NCBI RefSeq assembly: GCF_000379845.1
Contig: NZ_KB903780.1
Span: 1-58,194, forward strand
Origin: Moraxella boevrei DSM 14165
GTDB taxonomy: Bacteria > Pseudomonadota > Gammaproteobacteria > Pseudomonadales > Moraxellaceae
DNA length: 58,194 nt
Direction of reading: 5' to 3'
Position numbers and translations under genes: made by a program. Below, piece after piece: positions 1-8,617 of the stretch. How positions within the stretch are numbered: position 1 is the stretch's first letter; each line of letters starts with the position of its first letter. The notes below the pieces were generated by a model. The model was given only the letters and a program-made list of their open reading frames with translations, was not told the DNA's origin and searched no databases.

Positions 1-286
1 AGCCAAATCGGTTTACGATGCAGGTTGGTTTGAACTGAAACGACAACTAACCTACAAATGTAAGAATGCAGGTTGCCGTTTTGAAATCGTGAATGAACGA
101 TACACTACCCAAACTTGCTCGTGCTGTGGCGATATGTCCAGTAGTCCGAAAGGTAGAGCAGGACTTGGAATAAGAGAATGGACTTGTGCAAAGTGTGGCA
201 CACGGCATGATAGAGATATCAACGCCAGTAAGAACATTCTTGCGGTCGGGCTTGACTGTCTGGGAGCAGGAATCCCCGAACGATAG
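1..286 (+). CDS. tnpB: TnpB-type RNA-guided nuclease of an IS605-family element, C-terminal part (cut by window edge)
   Basis: The frame is open from base 2 and ends at a TAG at 284-286, giving about 94 residues; the N-terminal part lies outside the window. Two CxxC pairs (CSCC, then CAKC about 25 residues later) form the OrfB zinc ribbon, and the HDRDINASKN stretch behind it carries the last RuvC catalytic aspartate. TnpB proteins are transposon-encoded nucleases guided by an RNA from the element's right end. No tnpA is visible, but it could lie to the left. A TCAA at 300-303 matches the right-end cleavage tetranucleotide known from IS608, so the element may end there, 12 bases before the metH stop codon. 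The family call is secure; the state of the whole gene cannot be judged. Confidence 0.88.
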   Translation, partial: AKSVYDAGWFELKRQLTYKCKNAGCRFEIVNERYTTQTCSCCGDMSSSPKGRAGLGIREWTCAKCGTRHDRDINASKNILAVGLDCLGAGIPER

Positions 287-314
287 GGAGGGGAGGAAGT
301 CAAGGTTGGTTAAA

Positions 315-1858
315 TTACTCGCCAAGATGGGGGTTTAACCATTCCTTCGCCGTCGCCAAATCCCAGCCTTTTAATTTGGCATAATGCTCTAATTGGTCTT
401 GGCTGATTTTACCGATGTTAAAATATTCACTTTCAGGCAAGCTATAATAAAATCCACTCACGCTTGACGGTGGGTACATGGCGTAGCTTTCGGTAACAAA
501 TGTGCCGATTTCTTGTGTGGTGTAAAGCCAGTCAAACAGCGTGCCTTTTTCGGTATGTTCTGGGCAGGACGGGTAGCTGGGGGCTGGGCGTATGCCGACA
601 TATTTTTCACGGATTAACTCATCATTGGTGAGATTTTCGTTCGCTTGATAGCCCCAAAATTCTTTGCGAATGCGTTTATGCAGATGTTCGGCAAAACTTT
701 CTGCAAAACGGTCACCCAAACTTTGTGCCAAAATCGCCGAATAGTCATCGCCTTTCGTTTTAAACTCACTCGCCATCTCTTCCACGCCAAAAATTGACAC
801 GGTAAATCCGCCCAAATAATCATTGCCATGGGGCGAAATGTAATCAGCAAGCGACAAGTTGGGTTTGCCTGTGACCTTATCTGACTGCTGACGCAAATGG
901 TAAAACTCATGCGTGGCTTGACCCAAACCATCACCACAGTTATCGTAAACCGTAACCGTAACCGTATCCGTGCGTTTGGCTTGCATCAGCGTAAATACTG
1001 CTCGTGCGTCAAATCGCTGATTATCAATGATGTCTTTTAACAGGGTTTGGGCGTTGTCATATAATTCTCGTGCCGACTCGCCGACAATTTCATCGTCCAA
1101 GATTTTAGGGAATTTGCCTGCTAAACTCCACGAAATAAAAAACGGTGTCCAGTCAAAATAATTGAGCAAAACATCAAGTGGATAATTTTTTAACACCTGT
1201 TTGCCAAGCTGATTAGGAATTGGTGGTAAGTAATTTTCCCAATCTTTTTTAAAGCCGTTTTCTACCACTTCAAGATAACTTAATTTGGCGGCTTTGGGTT
1301 GTTTATTGGCAAGGCGTTCACGCACTGTTTGATATTCAGCACGAGTTTTGGTAACAAATTGTCCTTTCATTTCTTTGGATAATAGCGTGGTCGCCACGTC
1401 CACTGCACGGCTAGCGTCCGCCACATAAATCACCGCATCATTGCTATAATTTGGGTCAATTTTTACCGCCGTGTGGGCTTTTGATGTGGTCGCACCACCG
1501 ATGAGTAGCGGAATATGAAAGCCTTGTTCTTGCATTTGGCTTGCGACATAGACCATTTCATCGAGGCTTGGCATGATTAATCCTGATAGTCCGATGATGT
1601 CCACTTTTTCATCTTTGGCGGTTTGCAAAATTTTCTCACAAGGTACCATTACGCCCAAATCGATGATGTCATAGCCGTTACACCCTAAGACTACACCCAC
1701 GATGTTTTTGCCGATGTCGTGTACGTCGCCTTTGACGGTCGCCATTAAGACCTTGCCCTTTTTCAGTATCCGCCTGTCCTTTTTCATCAAATGCCATGAC
1801 GATAATCGCCGAACCGTAACGGCGACACAGGCGAGCCTTTTGTACAAACTCATGTTAA
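315..1858 (-). pseudogene. metH: Methionine synthase (cobalamin-dependent) remnant, internally deleted and 5'-truncated
   Basis: From about 1752 down to 315 the frame encodes the cobalamin domain (DVHDIGKN, whose His is the cobalt ligand) followed by the complete AdoMet reactivation domain, including the RPAPSYPSCPEH region. Upstream, in another frame (about 1766-1855), lies a piece of the pterin-binding domain ([20 protein letters not shown]). In intact MetH these parts are separated by roughly 270 residues, so there is an internal deletion plus frameshift near 1752-1770. The junction sits in a short repeat (GAAAAAGGACAG against GAAAAAGGGCAAG), suggesting microhomology deletion. The homocysteine-binding domain is absent and an IS1595-type remnant begins just upstream. 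The gene cannot make a working enzyme. Intact MetH transfers the methyl group of methyltetrahydrofolate to homocysteine. Confidence 0.9.
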
Positions 1859-1871
1859 GTGTGGGTGAATT

Positions 1872-2330
1872 ATGATATACTACCAATATGAAGCTAACTC
1901 GTTGTAAACTAAGTAAAAAAATTGCAGTTAAAACTGCTAGAACCGTTGCAGATTTGGTGGGAATTCACCATAACGTTGCTACCTTATTCTACCATAAAAT
2001 CAGACTTGTGATAGGATATCATCTTGATTTTGAAGCTGAAGCTGAAATTGAATTTGATAGTGAAATAGAACTTGATAAAAACTATCTTGGTGATGTACGC
2101 AAAGGTAAACGTGGGCGTGGTGCAGGTGATAAAACAATCGTTTTTGGTATTCTAAAACGCAAAGACAGGGTTTATAATGTCATTGCCAAAACACCAAATA
2201 AAGCAAGCTAAGGCATTTCCACTTATTTTTAAAAAGAATGTGAGTTTAGAATTAACTATAGCACACCATCACAAAAACTTAGAGTTTTGAGAAAATGGTA
2301 TGATGTTTAGGGCTTGTCTAATACAGCTCT
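1872..2330 (+). mobile_element. Deleted IS1595-family (IS1016-like) element, copy 1
   Basis: The body matches the copy at 13226-13909 from the bases just before the transposase start to a degenerate right end (AATACAGCTCT, about 2320-2330). That end resembles the GGGGCTGTACTA terminal repeat seen complete on the other copy. The left terminal repeat is missing: recognisable metH sequence starts within about 15-30 bases of the transposase start. Both copies lack the same internal part of the transposase, so this is a non-autonomous derivative. The exact ends are approximate and I found no convincing 8-bp target duplication. Confidence 0.75.
1888..2310 (+). pseudogene. IS1595-family transposase, internally deleted
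   Basis: The N-terminal 107 codons read MKLTRCKLSKK, then HHNVATLFYHKIRLVI, then the catalytic-core start ELDKNY (normally ELDESYFGG) and RKGKRGRG, up to a TAA at 2209-2211. About ten residues appear to be missing after KLSKKI. The middle of the DDE core is absent. The true C-terminus resumes at about 2214 (HFHLFLK, KECEFRINYSTPSQKLRVLRKWYDV in two pieces) and ends at a TAG at 2308-2310. An extra A in the run near 2230-2236, compared with copy 2, adds a frameshift. The second and third acidic catalytic residues are lost, so it is inactive. Confidence 0.85.
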
Positions 2331-2356
2331 AATCAGTTTTTAAAAGAGAAAAAGTG

Positions 2357-3007
2357 ATGCAGAAACAAGATTTAATCACCAATAAACAAGTGGACAACCT
2401 TGTTGACATTATCAAAAACCAAGCCATTACAACACCGTTGGTAGCGGTGTATTGTGGCTCTCGCATGGGTAATCAGCCGATTTTTGTGGAACAAGCGTAC
2501 GAGCTTGGCAAAAAGTTGGCACAAGCCAAACTCGGCTTGGTATATGGCGGTGCGAGCGTGGGCATTATGGGGGCAGTCGCGGACGGTGTACTATCAGAAA
2601 ATGGTGTGGCGGTGGGTGTCATTCCTGATTTTTTGCTTGGTAAGGAAAATGCCCACCCAAGACTCACACACTTACATTTTACCGACACAATGCACACTCG
2701 CAAGGCGATGATGGCGGAGTATGCCAGTGCGTTTGTGGCATTGTCAGGCGGTATGGGTACAGTGGAAGAGTTGGCGGAGATTTTTACGTGGCGACAGCTG
2801 AATATTCACCAAAAGCCAATCATTTTGCTAAATACGGACGGTTATTATGATGATTTTATTCGTTTTGTGCAAAGTATGGCGGATAAGGGCTTTATGAGCC
2901 AAGTGGATGCCGAGCGGTTAGTGGCGTGTGAGACGGTGGATGCGGTGGTGAACGTATTAAAGGTGTTGGCAAAGCCTGATGAAGATGTGGATACGAGTGT
3001 TTTTTGA
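2357..3007 (+). CDS. LOG-family (TIGR00730) nucleotide 5'-monophosphate phosphoribohydrolase
   Basis: The protein has about 216 residues with the Rossmann-like fold of the LOG/YvdD family, long misnamed lysine decarboxylase. Visible markers are the N-terminal CGSRMG phosphate-binding turn, GGASVGIMGAVADGV, and the signature SGGMGTVEEL (usually PGGxGTxxE), followed by TWRQLNIH. Family members remove the base from cytokinin-type and ordinary nucleoside monophosphates; the substrate here cannot be read from sequence. I chose ATG 2357; a GTG lies one codon upstream at 2354. The gene follows IS copy 1 by about 25 bases, so its promoter may be within or replaced by the element. The leading Pro of the motif is Ser, a mild deviation. 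Confidence 0.88.
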   Translation: MQKQDLITNKQVDNLVDIIKNQAITTPLVAVYCGSRMGNQPIFVEQAYELGKKLAQAKLGLVYGGASVGIMGAVADGVLSENGVAVGVIPDFLLGKENAHPRLTHLHFTDTMHTRKAMMAEYASAFVALSGGMGTVEELAEIFTWRQLNIHQKPIILLNTDGYYDDFIRFVQSMADKGFMSQVDAERLVACETVDAVVNVLKVLAKPDEDVDTSVF

Positions 3008-3165
3008 TTGTGGTTCGGTCAATAAAAACAGAATTTATTTTAAAATCCCAAGCGTTGCAAAATCAGCTTGGGGTTATTTTCCAACCAATCATTAACAAAA
3101 AAACAACCCTATTTTCACCACAAAATCGGTATCATAGCAAAAATTTATGACAAACCAAAATCGCT

Positions 3166-3723
3166 ATGCAAACTACCCTAACACCCTTAATTGACCCCAT
3201 TCAAACACTCACCCCAACCCCAAAACCTAGCCTAAAACGCTGGTGGCGACAGGTTTTTTTTATCCCCTGTATCCACAACCGTTGGCTTACCCAACAAGCC
3301 CAAGCCGAACTCTCCAAAGCCGTTAGTCAAGCCGAAACAGGACACCGTGGCGAAGTCTTTTTGGTGATAGAAAACACCTTACCTCTCCACATCGCACGCA
3401 CACAAGATAGCCGAGACAGGGCAGTACAAGTGTTCGCTGACTATGGCGTGTGGGATACGGCAGACAATACAGGTGTGCTCGTCTATCTCAACGTCTGCGA
3501 ACACCGTCTAGAAATCGTGGCAGATAGGGGTATCAATCAGCACGTTTTGCCGACCATGTGGCAAGCCATGTGCGACAAGGCTCTTACCCAGATCAAAGCC
3601 GACAAACCTGTCGTTGGATTGGTCGGATTATTGGACGACATTGGACAGTTATTACGCCAATATTACCAACAAACCGACACCGCAGGTAACGAATTAAGCG
3701 ACACAGTTGTTTACTTAAGATAA
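3166..3723 (+). CDS. TPM-domain protein (stand-alone)
   Basis: This 185-residue protein has a TPM/DUF477 domain over most of its length. Diagnostic parts are AQAELSKAVSQAETGHRGEV, a DNTGVLVYLN strand and VADRGINQ. There is no signal peptide, and a Trp/Arg-rich N-terminus (RWWRQVF) precedes the domain. Such short TPM proteins often follow lemA and a secreted TPM gene; here that pair sits about 51 kb away (54086-56183), so the usual trio is split. TPM domains have been linked to phosphatase activity and thylakoid or envelope maintenance, but no biochemical role can be assigned here. It has its own A+T-rich upstream region. Confidence 0.78.
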   Translation: MQTTLTPLIDPIQTLTPTPKPSLKRWWRQVFFIPCIHNRWLTQQAQAELSKAVSQAETGHRGEVFLVIENTLPLHIARTQDSRDRAVQVFADYGVWDTADNTGVLVYLNVCEHRLEIVADRGINQHVLPTMWQAMCDKALTQIKADKPVVGLVGLLDDIGQLLRQYYQQTDTAGNELSDTVVYLR

Positions 3724-3773
3724 GGTATATTTTTAATGAAATTTTGTTTATAATAATCAATCAAATAAACTTA

Positions 3774-3898
3774 GAACCTGTATTTATCACGTTTTTGTAA
3801 TGAAAAGTAAGCTTTAGCCAATTTTCATGCGAAAGCGAACTTTTGTCTATTAATTTTTACAGCAAATGTTAATTGCGTAAAGCTGTGAATACAGGTTC
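3774..3898. repeat. 125-bp miniature inverted-repeat element
   Basis: The ends are an 11-bp perfect inverted repeat, GAACCTGTATT at 3774-3784 and its complement at 3888-3898. Similarity extends a few bases further inward. TTA flanks both sides (3771-3773 and 3899-3901), consistent with a 3-bp target duplication; because of the palindromic edge, CTTAG (5 bp) is an equally valid reading. The interior has no open frame of note. Size, terminal repeats and duplication fit a MITE mobilised by an IS5-like transposase, which is an inference. Together with the next hairpin it fills the 315-base gap between the TPM and Sel1 genes. Confidence 0.6.
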
Positions 3899-3937
3899 TT
3901 AGTTTCCCGTTGGTAATGAGCTAAGTCGAAGTCTTGG

Positions 3938-3976
3938 AAAACCGTTATTCTTCGATAAGCTCAACATAACGGTTTT
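3938..3976. repeat. Perfect 11-bp inverted repeat (hairpin)
   Basis: AAAACCGTTAT at 3938-3948 pairs perfectly with ATAACGGTTTT at 3966-3976 around a 17-base loop (TTCTTCGATAAGCTCAA core). The loop itself contains a short CTTCGATAAGCTCAA motif of the type often found in dispersed intergenic repeats. It could end transcription coming from the TPM gene, but only four T residues follow the stem. Its origin as a decayed mobile repeat is equally possible. Confidence 0.45.
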
Positions 3977-4038
3977 AAATTAATCCTCTTATTTGATAAA
4001 ATTTTTGACAAATAAATAAAATTAACATTGGATAAAAA

Positions 4039-5055
4039 ATGACTGAACAAACGTCTCTTAATCACGATTTTTCCCATTACCAACCACTAGCCGAACAAGG
4101 CGATGCCGAAGCCCAATATCAGCTAGGTTTATGCTACGCCCAAGGTAACGGTGTAGAAAAAAACTTTCGTGAAGCAGGGCGATACTGGCTCATGGCAGGT
4201 AAACAAAACCATGCCTATGCGTTGCTATATTTGGGTAAATTGTTTGAAAAAGGGGCGGGCGTGCCACAGGACTATGCCCGAGCGTGTCAATGTTACCAAG
4301 TCGCTGGTCAACAAAATTTGGCAGAAGGCAAAGTTCATCTTGCCATGCTATATTTACAAGGGCTTGGCGTGGCACAAGATGCGAAAAAAGCAATTAATTT
4401 ATTTATCCAAGGGGCAGAACAAGGCGATGCTACCGCCCAATATAATTTGGCGATTGCCTATGAAAAAGGCATGGGCGGGTTGAGTGAAAATAACGAACAG
4501 GCGATTTTTTGGTATCAACAAGCGGTTAATCAAGGTTACGAACCTGCTAAAAAACGCCTTGAACGGATTGGCATGACGCATAATCAATCTAGTGAAACTG
4601 CCGAAGATTTATTTCAACAAGGCGTAGCCATACTACAGCACGACCTTGGCAACGCCTTTGCCCAATTTGAACAATCCGCCCAACAAAACTTTGCCAAAGC
4701 CCAATACAATATGGGCGTGGCTCATGCGTTTGGCGTGGCAAATGTGGCGTTGAATTTGGCAAAATCAGTTGAATATTTGCAAAAATCAGCGGAACAAGGC
4801 TATCGCAATGCCCATTTTTTGCTTGGTTGGCTATACCAAACCCAACAAAATTTAAAGAACGACACCCAAGCCCTTACCCATTATGAAAAAGCGAGCGAAC
4901 TCGGAAACGCTCAAGCCCAATACGCCCTGTATCAGATGTACGAAACAGGCAATGGCGTGGCAAAAAATCCCGAAACTGCCCTAATGTGGCTACGTCAATC
5001 CGCCAAACAAGGTTACGGCGTGGCGTATCAGCGTTTAGAGCAGTTAATCCCTTAA
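4039..5055 (+). CDS. Sel1-like repeat protein
   Basis: The 338-residue protein is built almost wholly of Sel1-type helical repeats of about 36 residues (AEAQYQLGLCYAQGNGVEKNF, then LYLGKLFEKGAGVPQDYA, AMLYLQGLGVAQDAKKA and so on), about eight units. There is no signal peptide or membrane segment, so it is probably cytoplasmic. Sel1 repeats mediate protein-protein contacts, and no catalytic domain is attached. The gene is followed 45 bases later by a small lipoprotein gene on the same strand, suggesting one transcript ending at the terminator at 5353-5385. The specific partner is unknown. ATG 4039 follows an A+T-rich leader with only a weak ribosome-binding site (TTGGAT). Confidence 0.85.
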   Translation: MTEQTSLNHDFSHYQPLAEQGDAEAQYQLGLCYAQGNGVEKNFREAGRYWLMAGKQNHAYALLYLGKLFEKGAGVPQDYARACQCYQVAGQQNLAEGKVHLAMLYLQGLGVAQDAKKAINLFIQGAEQGDATAQYNLAIAYEKGMGGLSENNEQAIFWYQQAVNQGYEPAKKRLERIGMTHNQSSETAEDLFQQGVAILQHDLGNAFAQFEQSAQQNFAKAQYNMGVAHAFGVANVALNLAKSVEYLQKSAEQGYRNAHFLLGWLYQTQQNLKNDTQALTHYEKASELGNAQAQYALYQMYETGNGVAKNPETALMWLRQSAKQGYGVAYQRLEQLIP

Positions 5056-5099
5056 TGTCAAAATTTTAACCAATTTAACAAAACAAAAGCGAGAAACGC

Positions 5100-5318
5100 A
5101 TGAAAAAATCTTTGCTACTCTTAAGCCTAATCAGCGTGTTATCCATCAGTGCCTGTAGTTCGGATGAACCTGCAAAATCTGAAAGCACATCAGAAAGCAA
5201 GCCTACAAGCCACAGCGATATTGGCAATCAACCCAAAGCCATGATTGATAAAGCCAATAACGCCGTGGATAAAGCCAATGCCCATACCGCAGAAAAAATG
5301 GAACAGGCAAATCAATAA
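5100..5318 (+). CDS. Small lipoprotein
   Basis: A 72-residue protein begins with MKKSLLLLSLISVLSISAC, a clear lipoprotein signal with lipobox SISAC; the mature part would be about 53 residues. The rest is low-complexity and charged, with Ser/Glu/Lys-rich sequence followed by a helix-forming repeat (KANNAVDKANAHTAEKMEQANQ, in two pieces). A GCGAGAAACGC leader precedes the ATG. It resembles the many short entericidin-like or anchor-like lipoproteins of gammaproteobacteria but matches no family I can name. It lies between the Sel1 gene and a strong terminator. Confidence 0.75.
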   Translation: MKKSLLLLSLISVLSISACSSDEPAKSESTSESKPTSHSDIGNQPKAMIDKANNAVDKANAHTAEKMEQANQ

Positions 5319-5352
5319 GTTAAACTGATAAAACTTTTAAACTTGCCAAAAT

Positions 5353-5385
5353 AAAAAAGGTGATAAATTAGTTATCACCTTTTTT
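5353..5385 (+). terminator. Rho-independent terminator after the small lipoprotein gene
   Basis: AAAAAAGGTGATAA and TTATCACCTTTTTT form a 14-bp stem around a 5-base loop (ATTAG), ending in a T run. Because the stem is A-rich on one arm and T-rich on the other, it can serve both strands, including the convergent Sel1 gene at 5403-5987. Confidence 0.85.
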
Positions 5386-5402
5386 AACATGATTGATTGT
5401 CA

Positions 5403-5987
5403 TTATTTTGACTGAAACCAACTATCCGCACGGCTACGAGCGGTTGCGATGTCTTGGGTTGATAGGTTCAAGGCCAATTGACTAATTTTGCTTTGTGCCT
5501 TGCTACGCACTTGGTCAGATAGCATACCGTCACGTGAGGCTAAGTCGTACCATTTGTACGCATCGACCAATTTTTTGTCTTTTTCGTCCAACATCGCAAG
5601 CGTATAACTTGCACGGTTATCACCAAGTTTTGCCGCTTTTTCTAGCCAATAGCGTGCTTGTTGGGCATTTGGTTTGACACCTTCGCCACGGATATACATC
5701 ATTGCTAAGTTTAGCTGAGCAGGTGCGATGTCTTGCTTAGCAGCGGTGGTGTACCATTGGATGGCTTGGGCAAAGTCTTGCTGTGTACCGATACCTTTAT
5801 GGTAGCGTTTTGCCAAAAAAAATTGGGCTTGTTGGTTGCCAGATTTGGCTTGTGTGATTAAATCTTTCACAGGCATGATGTCAAAGCGTGAGCTATCAAG
5901 TGGAATGTTTGCGACTAAATCTGCACTGGCAACGCCTGAAAAACCTAAGACACTTGCCAATAAAGTTGCTTTAAAAAACTTTTTCAT
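5403..5987 (-). CDS. Exported Sel1-repeat protein
   Basis: The start at 5987 gives 194 residues opening with MKKFFKATLLASVLGFSGVASA, a typical Sec signal peptide; GGAG lies just upstream, whereas the earlier in-frame ATG at 6029 would bury the signal. The mature protein carries three to four Sel1 repeats (AQFFLAKRYHKGIGTQQDFAQA, then AQLNLAMMYIRGEGVKPNA and ASYTLAMLDEKDKK), so it is a periplasmic helical-repeat scaffold. It converges on the other Sel1 gene cluster at a shared terminator. The function is unknown. Confidence 0.85.
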   Translation of the reverse strand: MKKFFKATLLASVLGFSGVASADLVANIPLDSSRFDIMPVKDLITQAKSGNQQAQFFLAKRYHKGIGTQQDFAQAIQWYTTAAKQDIAPAQLNLAMMYIRGEGVKPNAQQARYWLEKAAKLGDNRASYTLAMLDEKDKKLVDAYKWYDLASRDGMLSDQVRSKAQSKISQLALNLSTQDIATARSRADSWFQSK

Positions 5988-6232
5988 AAAAAAACTCCGT
6001 GAGATGAGATTTACCAAGTTTCTAGACAAAAAACTTGCATAAATTCAACTAATTAAGTGAAATTTTGCCGTTCATTGATAAGATAAAAATTGTTCAAAAT
6101 CAATTTTTATCTCCTTTTGACGATACGTTTATCGTACCATTCTTTACAAAAAATTTCAAACCATTTTTCGATAAAAGGCAGTATGGCAAAGGTTTGTTAC
6201 AATATGGTCAAAATTTAGACAAATTTGCCAGT

Positions 6233-6886
6233 TTAAACCTTCGCCACCCGATATACCGCCACATCTGCGAGTAGATTTGGGGCGGATTTTATCACTTTAT
6301 CAATGTTCGGTTTGATAAGTTTGTCTTTTAAAGTGTTTGGTACAAATTTTGGTAATTTATCCAGCATCGGCGAGTCGGACAACGCTACTGTCTCTAAAAT
6401 AGTGATATTGTTGTCATGGCAGAGCTTTTCAAAATCCTTAAAGGTACACAGATGAATGTTGGGTGTGTCATACCACATATGCGGAATGGTTTCGCTCATT
6501 GGCATAATGCCTTTAATGCCAAGATATACACGGTTTTGCCAATAGGCGAAATTGGGAAAGGTTACAATGCCAATTTTGGCAACACGGAGCATATCATTTA
6601 ACAAATCTTTGGGGTTTTTGACTGCTTGCAAAGCACGAGCCATGACTACCACATCAAAACTGCCATCATGAAAACGAGATAATCCGTCATTTAAATCTTG
6701 CTCAATGACGTTTACGCCACGAGCGATACATTCGTTGATTTTGGATTGGTCAAGCTCAATGCCGTAGCCAAACACGTTTAAATTATCCTGCAAATGTGAC
6801 AAAAGCGAGCCGTCACCACAGCCTAAATCTAGAACTTTGGCGTGCGGTTTTATCCATTTTTCGGCGAGTTGGTGGTCGATTTTCAT
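6233..6886 (-). CDS. metW: Methionine biosynthesis protein MetW
   Basis: The 217-residue protein is a class I methyltransferase-like MetW: VLDLGCGDGSLL is the AdoMet-binding glycine loop, IELDQ the acidic loop, and FPNFAYWQNR plus MWYDTPNIHLC are MetW-family signatures. MetW works with MetX in acylating homoserine at the start of methionine synthesis and is normally encoded directly behind metX. Here it lies on the same strand as metX but 480 bases downstream, with an opposing ORF between them, so the usual translational coupling is lost. ATG 6886 is preceded by AGGTAAA. Confidence 0.93.
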   Translation of the reverse strand: MKIDHQLAEKWIKPHAKVLDLGCGDGSLLSHLQDNLNVFGYGIELDQSKINECIARGVNVIEQDLNDGLSRFHDGSFDVVVMARALQAVKNPKDLLNDMLRVAKIGIVTFPNFAYWQNRVYLGIKGIMPMSETIPHMWYDTPNIHLCTFKDFEKLCHDNNITILETVALSDSPMLDKLPKFVPNTLKDKLIKPNIDKVIKSAPNLLADVAVYRVAKV

Positions 6887-6897
6887 AGTTTACCTTT

Positions 6898-7374
6898 TTG
6901 ATTTTTTATGCTAAATTTAAGGCAAATTTAATTGAGCATATCATTTTGAAAGAATTGGCTTTAAAACTTTGGCAAAGATTCACTTTAACACAGCTAGTTA
7001 TTTTTCCTGTGATTGCAAATGCGGACGATATGTATCGTGGCATGGCAACATTACTAGTCGGCTATCCAAGTATTATTTTTGCAATCACTTTAATTCTATT
7101 GGCGTTAAAAGATTTTGGCATAATTTTGCTAAAAATGATAACGTTGCCAATAGCTATGTTAACCATCATCACAAATTTGCTAATTTTCTCAACGGATACA
7201 GTCAGCTATTTTGTTTATCACATGAATCAATTAAATCAAGCTGATAAGTTTTCAAATTTACCATCAGAAAGTATCATTTCAACGGATTTAATCATCATGA
7301 TAATTTACCTTATTTTGAATATTTTCTTAATTTATTTGGCTATCAAATTTTATAAATTCAAGAAAGTTAATTAA
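6898..7374 (+). CDS. Hypothetical membrane protein inserted between metX and metW
   Basis: This frame of up to 158 codons opens with non-ATG codons only (TTG 6898 or TTG 6946; the first ATG is at about 7030), so the start is uncertain. It shows three strongly hydrophobic segments ([18 protein letters not shown], then [17 protein letters not shown], and [19 protein letters not shown]) and a basic C-terminus (KFYKFKKVN). The region before the first segment ([15 protein letters not shown]) looks like a signal sequence. It runs against metX and metW and overlaps the metX stop by 8 bases. The base composition is visibly A+T-rich. I do not recognise a family; it may be an acquired gene or a decayed one. 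Confidence 0.5.
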   Translation: MIFYAKFKANLIEHIILKELALKLWQRFTLTQLVIFPVIANADDMYRGMATLLVGYPSIIFAITLILLALKDFGIILLKMITLPIAMLTIITNLLIFSTDTVSYFVYHMNQLNQADKFSNLPSESIISTDLIIMIIYLILNIFLIYLAIKFYKFKKVN

Positions 7375-8617
7375 GTAAAAAATTAAACACCGCCTGCCGA
7401 TACAGCGGAATGTCAAACAAAAACGAGTCATGCCCGTACGGTGCGTTAATATTAATGTAGCTGACAGGCTTAGCATTACTGATTAGGGCATTGACGATTT
7501 CTTGGGAACGTTCAGGAGCGAACCGCCAATCGGTGGTAAACGACACCACCAAAAATTGACACTGCGTGTGGGCAAGGGCGTGTTTTAGGGCGTCATGGTC
7601 GGATAAATTTTCATAATTATCCACCACACCGCGAGCAGGGTCAAAATAATCGAGTGCCTTTGTCATAAGTAAATACGAATTGGCATCAAATCGAGTGCTA
7701 AACTGCTCACCTTGATAACGTAGATAGCTTTCTACTTCAAAATCCACGTCGTAATTAAACTTGAGTTTGCCTGTTTTTAAATCTCGCCCAAATTTAACCT
7801 TCATCGCCTCATCGGTCAGATAGGTGATATGTCCAACCATACGTGCCAAAATTAAACCACGTTTTGGGGTTTTGTTTTTTTCTAAATAAAATCCACCTAT
7901 AAAATCTGGGTCGGATAAAATCGATTGGCGAGCTACCTCGTTAAAGGCGATGTTTTGGGCGGAGAGTTTTGGTGTACTGGCAATCACCACGCATTTTTTT
8001 AAACGATTTGGAAAATCAATCGACCAGCGTAACGCCTGCATACCGCCCATAGAACCGCCCACCACAGCGTGCCATACATCAATACCAAAATAATCGGCGA
8101 GCATGGCTTGGGTCATCACCCAGTCTTTGACCGTAACCATGGGAAAATCCGCCCCAAATGGTTTACCTGTATCAGGATTTATAGTTGTAGGACCTGTTGA
8201 GCCGTAGCATGAACCGATGTTATTTAAGCACACCACAAAAAATTCTGATGTGTCAATCGCACGCCCCTTGCCAATAAAATTATCCCACCAGCCCGCTTTT
8301 TTATCGTCAATATTATGATAACCTGCTGCATGATGCGAACCTGATAAAGCGTGACAAATTAAAATGGCGTTGGATTTATCGGCGTTTAATTGCCCATAGG
8401 TTTCTATCATTAAATCAAAACCGTTTAATTCCTGTCCGCTCTCTAACGTCAAAATCTCATCAAAATGTACTTTTTTTGGAATGACAATGCCGACCGATGT
8501 GGGGTCAAGGTGTTTTAGGGAGGTAAGCGTGGGGTTATCTTCGTATTTTTCTTCTGTCTGTGGCTGTTTTTTGGTTTGTACTGTCATAATCATTACCAAG
8601 CATAATTTTTTAATCAT
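7367..8617 (-). CDS. metX: Homoserine O-acyltransferase MetX
   Basis: The alpha/beta-hydrolase-fold enzyme has 416 residues from ATG 8617; ATGs at 8593 and 8587 are alternatives and no start has a strong ribosome-binding site. The nucleophile Ser (about residue 189) sits in GGSMGG, with the catalytic Asp in TTDWRF and the His in APYGHDSF near the C-terminus. It activates homoserine with an acyl group for methionine synthesis. Gammaproteobacterial MetX proteins include both acetyl- and succinyl-transferases, and I cannot tell which from sequence alone. metW follows on the same strand after an opposing ORF. No SAM riboswitch or other attenuator is apparent upstream. Confidence 0.92.
   Translation of the reverse strand: MIKKLCLVMIMTVQTKKQPQTEEKYEDNPTLTSLKHLDPTSVGIVIPKKVHFDEILTLESGQELNGFDLMIETYGQLNADKSNAILICHALSGSHHAAGYHNIDDKKAGWWDNFIGKGRAIDTSEFFVVCLNNIGSCYGSTGPTTINPDTGKPFGADFPMVTVKDWVMTQAMLADYFGIDVWHAVVGGSMGGMQALRWSIDFPNRLKKCVVIASTPKLSAQNIAFNEVARQSILSDPDFIGGFYLEKNKTPKRGLILARMVGHITYLTDEAMKVKFGRDLKTGKLKFNYDVDFEVESYLRYQGEQFSTRFDANSYLLMTKALDYFDPARGVVDNYENLSDHDALKHALAHTQCQFLVVSFTTDWRFAPERSQEIVNALISNAKPVSYININAPYGHDSFLFDIPLYRQAVFNFLLN

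Noticed and set aside
6065-6274. Open frame of 69 codons between the exported Sel1 gene and metW.
   Set aside because: No ribosome-binding site or protein-like pattern, and it overlaps the metW 3' end antisense. The inverted repeat GATAAAAATTG / CAATTTTTATC (about 6082-6111) has no T run, so it was not called a terminator.
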